Shown one piece after another: positions 1 through 8,319 of a stretch of 64,000 bases of DNA; within the stretch, counting starts at the first letter, position 1, and every line of letters starts with the position of its first letter. The notes beneath the pieces were generated by a model, which worked only from the letters and a program-made list of their open reading frames with translations, was not told where the DNA came from and searched no databases. The stretch lies in NCBI RefSeq assembly GCF_025147765.1, contig NZ_CP102265.1, forward strand, positions 327,001-391,000. Direction: 5' to 3'. Origin of the DNA: Blautia obeum ATCC 29174. GTDB lineage: Bacteria > Bacillota > Clostridia > Lachnospirales > Lachnospiraceae. The position numbers and the translations under genes were made by a program.

Positions 1-384
1 CTGTATGTCAAAATGGAACACTTTACCGGGTTTGGACCGATAGTTTCACTTGTCACAGGAATCCTGAGTGTGATGGCCGGATTTATGCTCGCGGCGCATC
101 CGGAAGCAGGAAACTGGGCGCTTGCAATGATTCTTCCAATCTGGATTATTGCGCATTGTATTTCCAGACTTTCTCATCTGCAGTATATGAAGATGCATTA
201 CGGAATGACTTATTATACGATTTCACTGATTCTGAATATCCTTGGTCTGCTCGTTGGAATCCTTCTGATCTTCCGGCCGATGATCACGATCCTTTCCATG
301 GGTGTGCTTGTAGGAGGCTTCATGATCATTGAGGGAGTGGAGCTCATTCTTGTTGGACTGGACGGTAGACAATATTACAGATAA
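1..384 (+). CDS. DUF308 (HdeD-like) membrane protein, partial at left edge
   Basis: Small integral membrane protein of the DUF308/HdeD type. The reading frame is open from base 1 and the first ATG is at 13, so the true start is probably outside the window. The visible 123 residues carry about four hydrophobic segments (roughly 8-28, 36-50, 68-90 and 92-116) in the hairpin pattern of this family. Family function in Firmicutes is unknown; the HdeD name comes from E. coli acid resistance. The gene ends at 384 and the tail of a histidine kinase follows in the same frame after that single stop codon. Confidence 0.7.
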   Translation: MYVKMEHFTGFGPIVSLVTGILSVMAGFMLAAHPEAGNWALAMILPIWIIAHCISRLSHLQYMKMHYGMTYYTISLILNILGLLVGILLIFRPMITILSMGVLVGGFMIIEGVELILVGLDGRQYYR

Positions 385-516
385 AAAAGAAATTCAGGTA
401 CAGGTGGATCTGGTATTGGCCTGTCAGTTGCAAAAGCAATCGTACAGGCGCATAAAGGTAAAATTACCGCAGAAAATAAAAACGGAAAAGGATTGACGAT
501 CACGATTCTTCTATAA
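385..516 (+). pseudogene. Histidine kinase C-terminal remnant (HATPase G2 box)
   Basis: Directly after the DUF308 stop, in the same frame, about 43 codons read as the last part of a sensor histidine kinase ATPase domain. The visible motif is GTGGSGIGLSVAKAIVQAH followed by KGKITAENKNGKG and a stop at 514-516. This is the G2 (GxGxGL) box and the final strand-helix-strand of HATPase_c. There is no start codon, H-box, N-box or G1 box, so it cannot be functional. It is most simply the stump of a kinase gene removed by deletion. Confidence 0.75.
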
Positions 517-537
517 AAAGAAGAATATGTGAACAAA

Positions 538-566
538 GCCGCCGCACTCTTGTGCGGTGGCTTTTT
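538..566 (+). terminator. Rho-independent terminator
   Basis: GC-rich stem GCCGCCGCAC / GTGCGGTGGC (538-547 with 552-561), a 4-nt loop, then five T. It ends the DUF308 / kinase-remnant transcript. Confidence 0.85.
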
Positions 567-626
567 ATATTGTAAAATATATAAAATAAAACTTCTTAGG
601 GTTCAATGACAAAGGGAGGAGAAGTT

Positions 627-842
627 TTGAAAAATAATTATACCGTAAGCAGCAGAAAAAGATTTCTGTTCTATATTCTGATGATATTAAGTCTGCTCTG
701 TATCATAGCATTGCAGTTTTTTGGACAGAATGAAAGGGATGGAAATACAACAGAAAAAATCTTATTTACCAGGGAACTTTTACCTGGCAGAAATCAGATG
801 GAAGCAGTGAAAAGATCAGCGTTCCGGGACAGTATGATGTAA
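627..842 (+). pseudogene. N-terminal segment of the frameshifted 7TM/HD-GYP/GGDEF protein
   Basis: This short frame encodes a basic N-terminus and one membrane segment (RFLFYILMILSLLCIIALQF), then runs out of frame and stops at 842. The proposed start is TTG 627, preceded by an AAGGGAGG Shine-Dalgarno at about 611-619; the ATG at 606 lies upstream of that site. From 734 onward the frame of the downstream gene is also open and reads sensibly (YQGTFTWQKSDG, then VPGQYDVKAKDTMTIL). A one-base change in the run of six A at 754-759 would therefore join both parts into one signal-anchored protein. It may be a mutation, a phase-variable tract or a sequencing error. Confidence 0.7.
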
Positions 843-856
843 AAGCAAAGGATACG

Positions 857-3433
857 ATGACTATCCTGACCAGACTGCCGGAAGATTATCATGAGAATAC
901 ACTGGCAATCCGTTCATCACTTCAGTCGGTCCGATTTTATGTGGATGGAGAACTGAGAATGGAATATGATACATCAGGGACTAGACTTGTCGGAAAAAAC
1001 TCAGCAAGCTGTTATGTGTTCTGTCCGACATCAGAAGATGATGCAGGAAAAGAAGTGCGTATTGAACTTACCACAAATACAGCAAAATATTCTGGAGTGG
1101 TAAATACTGTTTATTGTGGAGATGAGGCAGCAATCTGGGGGTATCTGTTTCAGACGTATGGACTGGAGACTGTCATTGCTCTTTTTTTGTTGTTTGCCGG
1201 AATCATTACGATCATTTTTGGGTTTTCTCTCGGGATTGCCTATCAGACGAAATTTGATATGGAATATCTGGGCTGGTGCGTTTTTATGGCAGCAATCTGG
1301 ATGCTTGGTGAGTCCAAGATGCGGCAGCTGTTTTTTCCGAATCCGTCAGCACTTGCAACGCTGTGTTTTGTAATGATCATGTTAAGTCCGATCGCAATCG
1401 GATATTATATGGATACGCTGCAGAAAGGAAGATACCGGAAAGTATTTGGAGTGGTAGAAAGCATAGCATTTCTGAATGCTCTGATCTGTTCAGCACTTCA
1501 TATTCTTGGGATTGCGGATTATATCGAGACACTTCCTGTTGCCCATGTGATCCTTGCAGGCAGCGTTCTGATTGGGTTCATTACGATGGTCTGTGACCTG
1601 AAAAGAGGATATGTGTCAGAAAAATATACTTTTTTCAGTATTATATTGGCAATGATCGCTATTATAGCAGAGTCGAGCCTGGTTTATTTCAGAGTTTCCG
1701 CATCAGGAATCTTTATAGGAATCGGAATGATCATACTGCTGTGCACAAACCTGCTGAAAACGATCAAAAATATCCAGAAAGTGGAAAGCCGCCGTCAGAG
1801 AGCAGAGTTAAATAAGCGCAGGAAACAGATGGAAACCATGTCACTGCAGATGATGCGGACACTTTCCACAACGATTGAGGCGAAAGATGAGTATACAAGA
1901 GGACATTCTTATCGGGTGGCAGAATACGCAGCTCTGATTGCAGAAGAACTTGGGTGGGATAAAAAAGAAATCAGAAATCTTAAAAATGCAGCACATCTGC
2001 ATGATATCGGTAAGATCGGTATTCCGGATAACATTCTGAACAGGCCAACCAGACTGACGGAAGAAGAGTTTCAGGTAATTAAAGAGCATACCGTCATTGG
2101 AGCAGAGATACTAAAAAATATTACGTTGATCGATCATGTGAAAGAGGTGGCTCGAAGCCATCATGAAAGATACGATGGTATGGGGTATCCGGATGGATTG
2201 AAGGGCGAAGAAATTCCGCTGTATGCAAGAGTTATAGCCATAGCAGACTGTTATGATGCTATGAAGTCAAGGCGGATTTACAGAAATCCGCTTGGAGATG
2301 AAGTTATATATAATGAAATATCCAGAAACTGTGGATCACAGTTTGACCCCAAGATCGCAGGAGTCTTTCTGAAAATGTTGAATGAAGGTCGCGTAGTGAT
2401 CAGAGAAGACGGCAAGCTTGCAGATAAAGAAGATAATCTTCTGAATATGGAAGCAGAAATTGAAAAGTTCATCTCCACTGTAATGATAACAATGAAAACA
2501 CAGGAAGACAGTGAAGGATTTGATTTTCTGACAGGATTGCCAATGAGAAATCGTGGTGAAAAGCTTGCGGCACAGTTTATGCAGCAGGACAGCGGTTATC
2601 TGGTATTTCTTGACATGGATAACCTCAAGAAGATGAATGACCTTTATGGACACAAAGCAGGAGACAGAGCATTGAAATTACTTGGATCTTTCTTGATGGA
2701 ATATGCACATCATTCCGTTGTCTGCCGCCTGGGTGGGGATGAATTCCTGATGTTTGTGCCGAACGTTTCAAAAGAAAAGATAACAGAGATCGTCACAGAA
2801 ATCCAGGAAAAATTTGAACAGAGCAAGGAAAAGGATGTAGCGATCCGTTGTGCTTCTGTTTCTGCCGGAATCTGTGAAGTAAATAAAGGAGATCCTTTTG
2901 AAGAATGCTATTCAAAGGCAGATAAGGCCCTGTATTATGTGAAACAGAATGGAAAAGGAAGCTTTTTCTTCTATCAACAGATGGAAGGGGAAAAGATTGT
3001 TGGCTATGGAACAGGAAAAGATCTGACACTGGTTTCCAAAGCACTGAGCGCCAGCGGCGATTATTCCGGGGCACTTGAGCTGGATTATCGTGAATTCGCC
3101 AAGATATATGAATATATGAATAGTATGGAAAAAAGATACAAATGTCATTGTTATCTGGTGATGGTAACGCTGGAAACGGAAGCGGATTCTGTATTAAATA
3201 TCGAAGACATAGAATATGCACTGGAATGTATGGAGCAGGCAATACGACAAAAAATACGAAAGGTTGATGTGTGCACGCGTTACAGTTCCATGCAGTATCT
3301 GATCATTCTGTTTGAACCAGATGAAAAAACAATTCCAAATATCATGGAACGTATTTTCAGTCAATATCGTGAGCAGTGCGGAAAGAAAAAACTGCTTCTT
3401 AATTATGAATATATGTCAATGACGGAAAAATAA
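857..3433 (+). CDS. c-di-GMP signalling protein: extracellular sensor, 7TM, HD-GYP, GGDEF, degenerate GGDEF
   Basis: Predicted membrane-bound c-di-GMP turnover protein. After an extracytoplasmic stretch (about residues 1-90) come about seven membrane helices (about 95-310) and a short coiled linker. An HD-GYP phosphodiesterase domain follows, with H382-D383 in HDIGKIG and the HHERYDGMGYP signature near residue 440. A GGDEF diguanylate cyclase domain has an intact GGDEF at 626-630, but the residues where an RxxD I-site would lie read AHHS. The last 150 residues look like a second, degenerate GGDEF: RKVD (801-804), five residues, then SSMQY in place of GGDEF, so the inhibitory site seems to sit in the inactive copy. 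Having both domains allows synthesis or breakdown; direction cannot be read from sequence. The ATG at 857 is only the first in this frame. The native protein probably starts at 627 and reaches here through a frameshift. Confidence 0.85.
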   Translation: MTILTRLPEDYHENTLAIRSSLQSVRFYVDGELRMEYDTSGTRLVGKNSASCYVFCPTSEDDAGKEVRIELTTNTAKYSGVVNTVYCGDEAAIWGYLFQTYGLETVIALFLLFAGIITIIFGFSLGIAYQTKFDMEYLGWCVFMAAIWMLGESKMRQLFFPNPSALATLCFVMIMLSPIAIGYYMDTLQKGRYRKVFGVVESIAFLNALICSALHILGIADYIETLPVAHVILAGSVLIGFITMVCDLKRGYVSEKYTFFSIILAMIAIIAESSLVYFRVSASGIFIGIGMIILLCTNLLKTIKNIQKVESRRQRAELNKRRKQMETMSLQMMRTLSTTIEAKDEYTRGHSYRVAEYAALIAEELGWDKKEIRNLKNAAHLHDIGKIGIPDNILNRPTRLTEEEFQVIKEHTVIGAEILKNITLIDHVKEVARSHHERYDGMGYPDGLKGEEIPLYARVIAIADCYDAMKSRRIYRNPLGDEVIYNEISRNCGSQFDPKIAGVFLKMLNEGRVVIREDGKLADKEDNLLNMEAEIEKFISTVMITMKTQEDSEGFDFLTGLPMRNRGEKLAAQFMQQDSGYLVFLDMDNLKKMNDLYGHKAGDRALKLLGSFLMEYAHHSVVCRLGGDEFLMFVPNVSKEKITEIVTEIQEKFEQSKEKDVAIRCASVSAGICEVNKGDPFEECYSKADKALYYVKQNGKGSFFFYQQMEGEKIVGYGTGKDLTLVSKALSASGDYSGALELDYREFAKIYEYMNSMEKRYKCHCYLVMVTLETEADSVLNIEDIEYALECMEQAIRQKIRKVDVCTRYSSMQYLIILFEPDEKTIPNIMERIFSQYREQCGKKKLLLNYEYMSMTEK

Positions 3434-3486
3434 TACAGAGGCTGAATTGTTGGAACATTACGGAGTAATTTCCTATAAAGTAAAGT

Positions 3487-3523
3487 AAAAAGCGCGGTCG
3501 TAATAAATGCGACTGCGCTTTTT
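3487..3523 (+). terminator. Bidirectional terminator between the c-di-GMP gene and glgD
   Basis: Inverted repeat AAAAAGCGC..GTCG / CGAC..GCGCTTTTT with A and T runs on opposite sides. It can end the plus-strand c-di-GMP gene and the minus-strand glgC-glgD transcript. Confidence 0.8.
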
Positions 3524-3561
3524 GAGGTTAAAGAATGATTTTAATTAATGGCATATTCTGA

Positions 3562-4677
3562 TTAAAGAACATCTTCTCTGCGGATATATCCAGGATGTCC
3601 TTCTTCTGCGATGATCTCATTGCCGTGGATGACCTTGGCCCATTTATCCATTACCTGATTTTCAAGATGAGCATTCTCGCCGACAACAGTATGAGACAAT
3701 ACAATGCTGTTTTTAATGACAGCACCGGCTTTGATCTGGCATCCACGTCCGATAACGGAATTTTCGACTGTTCCTTCGATCAGACAGCCATTGGAGATAA
3801 CAGAATTCTTGACAGATGCACCTTCCAGATACTGGGTCGGGCAGGAATCGTTGGTTTTGGTATAAATTGGCCATTCCGGATTGAACAGTCCTTCTGCAGT
3901 TTTGATGTCGATCAGAGAGATATTTGCGTTGTAATAACTGTTAAAGTCAGTAATGGATGCAAAATATCCTCTGTGTGAAACACCGCGGATATCGAGATCC
4001 GCAGAAGATTCATTGACAATCTGAGGCAGAGTGTACATCGAAGAAATTTTCCGGGCTTTTTTGATCAGTTCAATGAAAAGCTCTTTACTCATAACATATG
4101 TATCCATGAAGATGTTGCGTTTCTGGGCACTTCCACGGTTTTTTTCGATGGATTCAACACCTTTCTGTTTGTTCAGATTCAGAATATCACAGTTCAGGAA
4201 TTTTTCTCTTGCATTGTCCACAGAATGATACAGGAGTGTGATATCAGCACCGGAATCAATATGTGTCTGAAGAAGTTCCCTGTAATCTTCTGCATATACC
4301 ATGTAAGATGGCGCGATGATCACATATGGCTCATGCATTCTTTCAATGAATTCAATATTTTCATAAAATGATGCGATATCTGTATTGTATACATCATTTT
4401 CGGAACTGTTCTGAGCGAACATAAGCTGCAGCTTGCCACGTTTGGAGTTGATGTTGTAATGACGTCCGGTTCCGAGATGTTCTGCCAGAGAACGTGGCTT
4501 GGTTCTTACATATACCTGGATGCGGTCGATACCGCTGTTGCTCATATTTGAAATAGGAAAGTCAATGACACGATATCTTCCAAGGAAGGAAAAAGCACCG
4601 ATTGGACGATACTGCTGAAGTCCTTCTACTTTGATATGGGTTCCGGAAGATGTGACAATTCCAAATGCTCTTGCCAT
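3562..4677 (-). CDS. glgD: Glucose-1-phosphate adenylyltransferase subunit GlgD
   Basis: Second subunit of Firmicutes-type ADP-glucose pyrophosphorylase, which makes ADP-glucose for glycogen synthesis in the cytoplasm. At 371 residues it has the family length: an N-terminal nucleotidyltransferase domain (RYRVIDFPISNMSNSGI conserved) and a C-terminal left-handed beta-helix of hexapeptide repeats (VKNSVISNGCLIEG and GRGCQIKAGAV, about residues 285-345). The start is degenerate (MARAFGIVTSSGTHI) and lacks the GGxGxRL loop of GlgC. That is the GlgD hallmark and fits a regulatory or weakly catalytic subunit. It lies one base after glgC and is co-transcribed. Confidence 0.95.
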   Translation of the reverse strand: MARAFGIVTSSGTHIKVEGLQQYRPIGAFSFLGRYRVIDFPISNMSNSGIDRIQVYVRTKPRSLAEHLGTGRHYNINSKRGKLQLMFAQNSSENDVYNTDIASFYENIEFIERMHEPYVIIAPSYMVYAEDYRELLQTHIDSGADITLLYHSVDNAREKFLNCDILNLNKQKGVESIEKNRGSAQKRNIFMDTYVMSKELFIELIKKARKISSMYTLPQIVNESSADLDIRGVSHRGYFASITDFNSYYNANISLIDIKTAEGLFNPEWPIYTKTNDSCPTQYLEGASVKNSVISNGCLIEGTVENSVIGRGCQIKAGAVIKNSIVLSHTVVGENAHLENQVMDKWAKVIHGNEIIAEEGHPGYIRREDVL

Positions 4678-4678
4678 A

Positions 4679-5818
4679 TTATTCTACCCCCTTTACACGT
4701 TTGGACACGAGTTCGATATTTTCACTGTCTGCACTGCCTACAACAGCATCCTGGCCAATCTTGACATTATCAGCAACAAGTGCACGCTGAACAACTGCGC
4801 CGGCGGCAACTTCTACGCCTGGCATCAGTACACTGTCAATGATCTTGGCACCCTCGCCGACTTTGCATCCGGTGAACAGTACAGAATGCTTAACTTCACC
4901 TTCGACAACACAGCCCTGTGTGATAAATGCTTTGTCGATTTTGGCATTTGGTCCTATGTACTGAGGAAGAGCAGGTGTGTCTTCTGTGTAGATCTTCCAT
5001 GTTGGATCGTTCAGATTCAGCTCATTTCTGGAATCAATGAGGTCCATATTTGCTTCCCAGAGAGAGTCGATGGTTCCGACATCTTTCCAGTAACCTTTGA
5101 ATTTATATGCGGCAAGTGTTTTATTGTCGTTAAGGAGACACGGGATAACATCCTTACCAAAGTCATGGTGGGAATCAGGATTCTTCATATCTGCAAGAAG
5201 GATCTTGCGGAGAAGCTTCCAGTTGAAAATATAAATACCCATAGAAGCAAGGTTGCTCTTCGGATGCTCTGGTTTTTCTTCGAATTCAACGATGCGGCCG
5301 TTGCCATCTGTGTTCATGATACCGAAACGGCTTGCTTCTTTCATCGGTACTTCAATGACTGCGATCGTTGCATCGGCATTCATTTCCTTATGGTAATCCA
5401 GCATTTTGTCGTAATTCATTTTATAAATATGGTCGCCGGAAAGAACTAAAAGATATTCCGGAGAATATTTATCGATAAAATCGATATTCTGAGAAATCGC
5501 GTCAGCAGTACCTCTGTAAACGTCAAGATCTGCATCAGCTTTTTCACGTGGTGGAAGAACAAAGACTCCACTTTCTCTGGCATCAAGTCCCCAGCGTCCG
5601 CCAGCTGCTACATAACTATTCAGAAGAACGGATTCGTACTGAGTCAGTACTCCGACAATGTCCACTCCGCTGTTAGCGCAGTTGCTGAGCGGGAAATCAA
5701 CAATGCGGTATTTTCCGCCATATGAAACTGCCGGCTTGGCTACTTTGTTGGTGAGTTCATGAAGACGGCTTCCACGTCCGCCAGCCAGGATCATCGCTAA
5801 CATGTTGTTTTGTTTCAT
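4679..5818 (-). CDS. glgC: Glucose-1-phosphate adenylyltransferase, catalytic subunit GlgC
   Basis: Catalyses glucose-1-phosphate + ATP to ADP-glucose + PPi, the committed step of glycogen synthesis. The 379-residue protein has the nucleotide-binding loop AGGRGSRLHELTNKVAKPAV near residue 12, the YRIVDFPLSNCANSG segment, the LVLSGDHIYKMNY acid motif near residue 125, and a C-terminal beta-helix. First gene of the glgC-glgD pair; its start is close behind a GAGGG Shine-Dalgarno. The rest of the glycogen pathway (glgA, glgB, glgP) is not in this window. Confidence 0.96.
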   Translation of the reverse strand: MKQNNMLAMILAGGRGSRLHELTNKVAKPAVSYGGKYRIVDFPLSNCANSGVDIVGVLTQYESVLLNSYVAAGGRWGLDARESGVFVLPPREKADADLDVYRGTADAISQNIDFIDKYSPEYLLVLSGDHIYKMNYDKMLDYHKEMNADATIAVIEVPMKEASRFGIMNTDGNGRIVEFEEKPEHPKSNLASMGIYIFNWKLLRKILLADMKNPDSHHDFGKDVIPCLLNDNKTLAAYKFKGYWKDVGTIDSLWEANMDLIDSRNELNLNDPTWKIYTEDTPALPQYIGPNAKIDKAFITQGCVVEGEVKHSVLFTGCKVGEGAKIIDSVLMPGVEVAAGAVVQRALVADNVKIGQDAVVGSADSENIELVSKRVKGVE

Positions 5819-5859
5819 AGTGAACCCTCACTTTCCTTTTAGATTGCTTATATGAATCT

Positions 5860-5865
5860 ATTATA
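5860..5865 (-). promoter_or_regulatory. Candidate -10 box of the glgCD promoter
   Basis: On the minus strand TATAAT stands about 45 bases before the glgC start, inside a very AT-rich stretch. No good -35 is present at 17 bases, so the assignment rests on the perfect -10. The rest of 5819-6135 (AT-rich, about 300 bases) holds no convincing gene. Confidence 0.4.
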
Positions 5866-6053
5866 CATTTTTTACAAAAACATTTCTACATTTTTGAGCA
5901 AAAAAGTGTGGCTTGATTGATATTTTTTTTTGATGATTGTTAAGTGTGTATTAAATTGATGGAAAAATTTCGACAAAAACATAAAAAAGTAACAAAAACA
6001 GAGGAGCGGACGAGAAATGCTGTATACAAGGCTGGAAAGGAGCCGACAATCAC

Positions 6054-6083
6054 TGGACGAAAAGTATGTTTTACGTTATAATA
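6054..6083 (+). promoter_or_regulatory. Candidate promoter of the sugar transferase gene
   Basis: TATAAT at about 6078-6083 with a weak -35 (TGGACG) 18 bases upstream. It stands about 50 bases before the proposed GTG start. Confidence 0.45.
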
Positions 6084-6135
6084 ACAAGGTTAAAGGGAAA
6101 AATAAAAGTGCTATTTGACGGATGAGAGGGATATA

Positions 6136-7551
6136 GTGAACAGACGAGAGGATTTTAAACGTTTTATAGTATTTTGTCTGGCAAGTCTTGTTGTGATCGC
6201 ACAGACAGCTGTTTTTGCATATATCTGGTATGACTATTACAGAGGACTTATTTTTGAACCGTTCTGGAGAAAAGGTAACTGGGTCCTGATTGCAATCTAC
6301 GGATTGATCAATGTTTTGTTTTCCAGACTTTATGGAGGTCTGAAAGTAGGATATCTGAAACGCATAGATGTATTTTATTCTCTGACGCTGGCTACGATCT
6401 GTACAAATATCGTGACATATTTTCAGATCACGTTGATCAACCGATGGTTCCTGAGACCATGGCCAATGATAGAGATGACACTGATTCAGTTTGTGATCAT
6501 CCTTGTATGGATATGGGGTTCCAGATATATTTATTCAAAATTATATCAGGCAAGGAAACTTCTGGTGATTTATGGAGACCGTGATCCTGGTGATCTGATC
6601 AGTAAAATGAATTCCAGACGTGATAAATATGATATCAGCGGAAAAGTTCATATCAGTGTGGGTGAGAAAGAAATTTACCGGATGATGAAGGAATATGACG
6701 GAGTGATCATATGGGATCTTCCGGCAAATATCCGTAACCGTTATCTGAAACATTGTTTTGCACATTCTATCCGGTGCTATCTCAGTCCGAAGATTTCTGA
6801 TGTGATCCTGATGGGAAGCGAACGCATTCATTTGTTTGACACACCGCTTCTTGTTGCGAAGAACATGGGACTTTCTATTGAGCAGCGTGCAGCAAAACGG
6901 CTGTTGGATATTATTGTTTCGGGTATTGGAATCATAGTTGCATCTCCACTGATGCTGATCATTGCATTGTGTGTGAAGTTTTATGACAGAGGTCCGGTCT
7001 TATATCGACAGGAAAGACTTACGGAGGGCGGAAGACCATTTAAGATCTGTAAGTTCCGTAGTATGTGCGTGGATTCCGAGAAGAACGGTGCAAGACTTGC
7101 ATCCAAACATGACAGCAGGATCACCCCGGTAGGAAGAGTACTCCGCAATCTGCATCTGGATGAACTGCCTCAGTTATTTAATGTATTTATGGGGGATATG
7201 TCTCTGGTTGGACCGAGACCGGAAAGACAGACGCTTGTCCGCGAATACTGCAAGGAAATTCCAGAGTTTTATTATCGCCTGAAGGTTAAGGCAGGACTTA
7301 CCGGTTATGCGCAGGTATATGGTAAATACAACACCACACCTTATGATAAACTGAAGCTGGACCTGTTCTATATTGAGAATTACTCTTTTGTACTTGACCT
7401 GAAACTGCTTATGATGACAGTGAAGATATTCTTCCAGAAAGAAGTTTCTGAAGGAGTAAATGATAATCAGACAAATGCACTGAAGGATTCAGTGGATCCG
7501 GTAAAAGAACTTTCTGAGAAAGAACCGGTGGATCCGGAAGAAAAAGAATAA
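6136..7551 (+). CDS. Undecaprenyl-phosphate sugar phosphotransferase (WbaP/EpsL-type)
   Basis: Predicted initiating glycosyl-1-phosphate transferase that loads the first sugar onto undecaprenyl phosphate for exopolysaccharide or cell-wall glycan synthesis. Four N-terminal membrane helices (about residues 10-125) and a nucleotide-sugar-like middle domain are followed by a re-entrant helix (LLDIIVSGIGIIVASPLMLI). The C-terminal bacterial sugar transferase domain carries CKFRSMCVDSE, the LDELPQLFNVFMGDMSLVGPRPE block and KAGLTGYAQVYG. An acidic tail of about 35 residues lies beyond the usual end. GTG 6136 has GAGAGG six bases upstream and is preferred; an in-frame TTG at 6115 gives a protein seven residues longer. 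Confidence 0.9.
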   Translation: MNRREDFKRFIVFCLASLVVIAQTAVFAYIWYDYYRGLIFEPFWRKGNWVLIAIYGLINVLFSRLYGGLKVGYLKRIDVFYSLTLATICTNIVTYFQITLINRWFLRPWPMIEMTLIQFVIILVWIWGSRYIYSKLYQARKLLVIYGDRDPGDLISKMNSRRDKYDISGKVHISVGEKEIYRMMKEYDGVIIWDLPANIRNRYLKHCFAHSIRCYLSPKISDVILMGSERIHLFDTPLLVAKNMGLSIEQRAAKRLLDIIVSGIGIIVASPLMLIIALCVKFYDRGPVLYRQERLTEGGRPFKICKFRSMCVDSEKNGARLASKHDSRITPVGRVLRNLHLDELPQLFNVFMGDMSLVGPRPERQTLVREYCKEIPEFYYRLKVKAGLTGYAQVYGKYNTTPYDKLKLDLFYIENYSFVLDLKLLMMTVKIFFQKEVSEGVNDNQTNALKDSVDPVKELSEKEPVDPEEKE

Positions 7552-7553
7552 GC

Positions 7554-7579
7554 CACGGGGGTTTACCCCGTGACTTTTT
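7554..7579. terminator. Bidirectional terminator
   Basis: Stem CACGGGG / CCCCGTG with a short loop followed by seven T. It separates the plus-strand sugar transferase from the convergent ABC-exporter genes. Confidence 0.85.
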
Positions 7580-7580
7580 T

Positions 7581-8318
7581 TCAGCTTTTTTCCATAAAAG
7601 CTACATATTCATCAAGGACTTCGTCCGGATCACCGATTCGCTTGATCTGTCCTTCGTGCATCCACATAACAGTATCGCAAAGCTGTTTCAGAGTTTCGAT
7701 ACTATGGGAGACGATAACTACGGTACGATCTTTGTTGGAGATCAGGCTCTTCATCTTTTCATAACTCTTCTTTTTGAATTTCTGGTCGCCGACACTCAAT
7801 ACTTCGTCGATCAGCATAATGTCTGTTTCAAGAATAGCTGTGATGGAAAAAGCCAGTTTGGAATACATACCGCTGGAATAAGTTCTGACTGGCATATCAA
7901 TGAACTCGCCGATTTCAGCAAAATCAATGATTTCCTGTTCTTTGGCTTTGACCTGTTCTTCAGTAAAACCAAGAAGCATACCGGAAAGAGTGATATTTTC
8001 ACGGCCGGTCATCTCACGGATGAAACCGACACCGATGGACAGGAGTGAAATACTGTGTCCGTTCAGGTCAATAGAACCACTGTCCGGAGAAAAGATACCA
8101 GCCAGTGCGTTCAGTGTGGTGGATTTTCCACTTCCGTTCTTACCGATGATACCAAGGATCTCGCCTTCGCGAACGTAGAAGGAAATTCCTTTTACTGCAA
8201 CAAAACGGTCAGGTTTCTGACGTTTCAGATGAAGCAGAGTTTTCTTAATAGAAGTTTTTTTCAGATTCTGGTAGCTGATAACCAGATCTTTGACTTCGAT
8301 TGCATGCTTTTCTTCCAT
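7581..8318 (-). CDS. Polysaccharide-export ABC transporter, ATP-binding protein (Wzt/TagH-like)
   Basis: ATPase of an ABC-2 type exporter for undecaprenyl-linked polysaccharide or teichoic acid-like polymer. Walker A GIIGKNGSGKST (about residue 56), signature YSSGMYSKLAF and Walker B DIMLIDEVLSVGD are all present, with the switch His in VSHS. At 245 residues it has the nucleotide-binding domain only; the C-terminal carbohydrate-binding extension of some Wzt proteins is absent. It is one base downstream of its permease and opposes the sugar transferase, which may build the exported glycan (inference). Confidence 0.9.
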   Translation of the reverse strand: MEEKHAIEVKDLVISYQNLKKTSIKKTLLHLKRQKPDRFVAVKGISFYVREGEILGIIGKNGSGKSTTLNALAGIFSPDSGSIDLNGHSISLLSIGVGFIREMTGRENITLSGMLLGFTEEQVKAKEQEIIDFAEIGEFIDMPVRTYSSGMYSKLAFSITAILETDIMLIDEVLSVGDQKFKKKSYEKMKSLISNKDRTVVIVSHSIETLKQLCDTVMWMHEGQIKRIGDPDEVLDEYVAFMEKS

Positions 8319-8319
8319 A

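Noticed and set aside
4631..5449. 272-codon plus-strand frame opposite glgC
   Set aside because: It lies entirely within glgC on the other strand, has no ribosome site and its product resembles nothing; glgC is certain.
6017..6118. 33-codon frame before the sugar transferase gene
   Set aside because: It has a fair GAGGAG site but the best promoter -10 lies inside it, so it would not be transcribed from there; no homology recognised.
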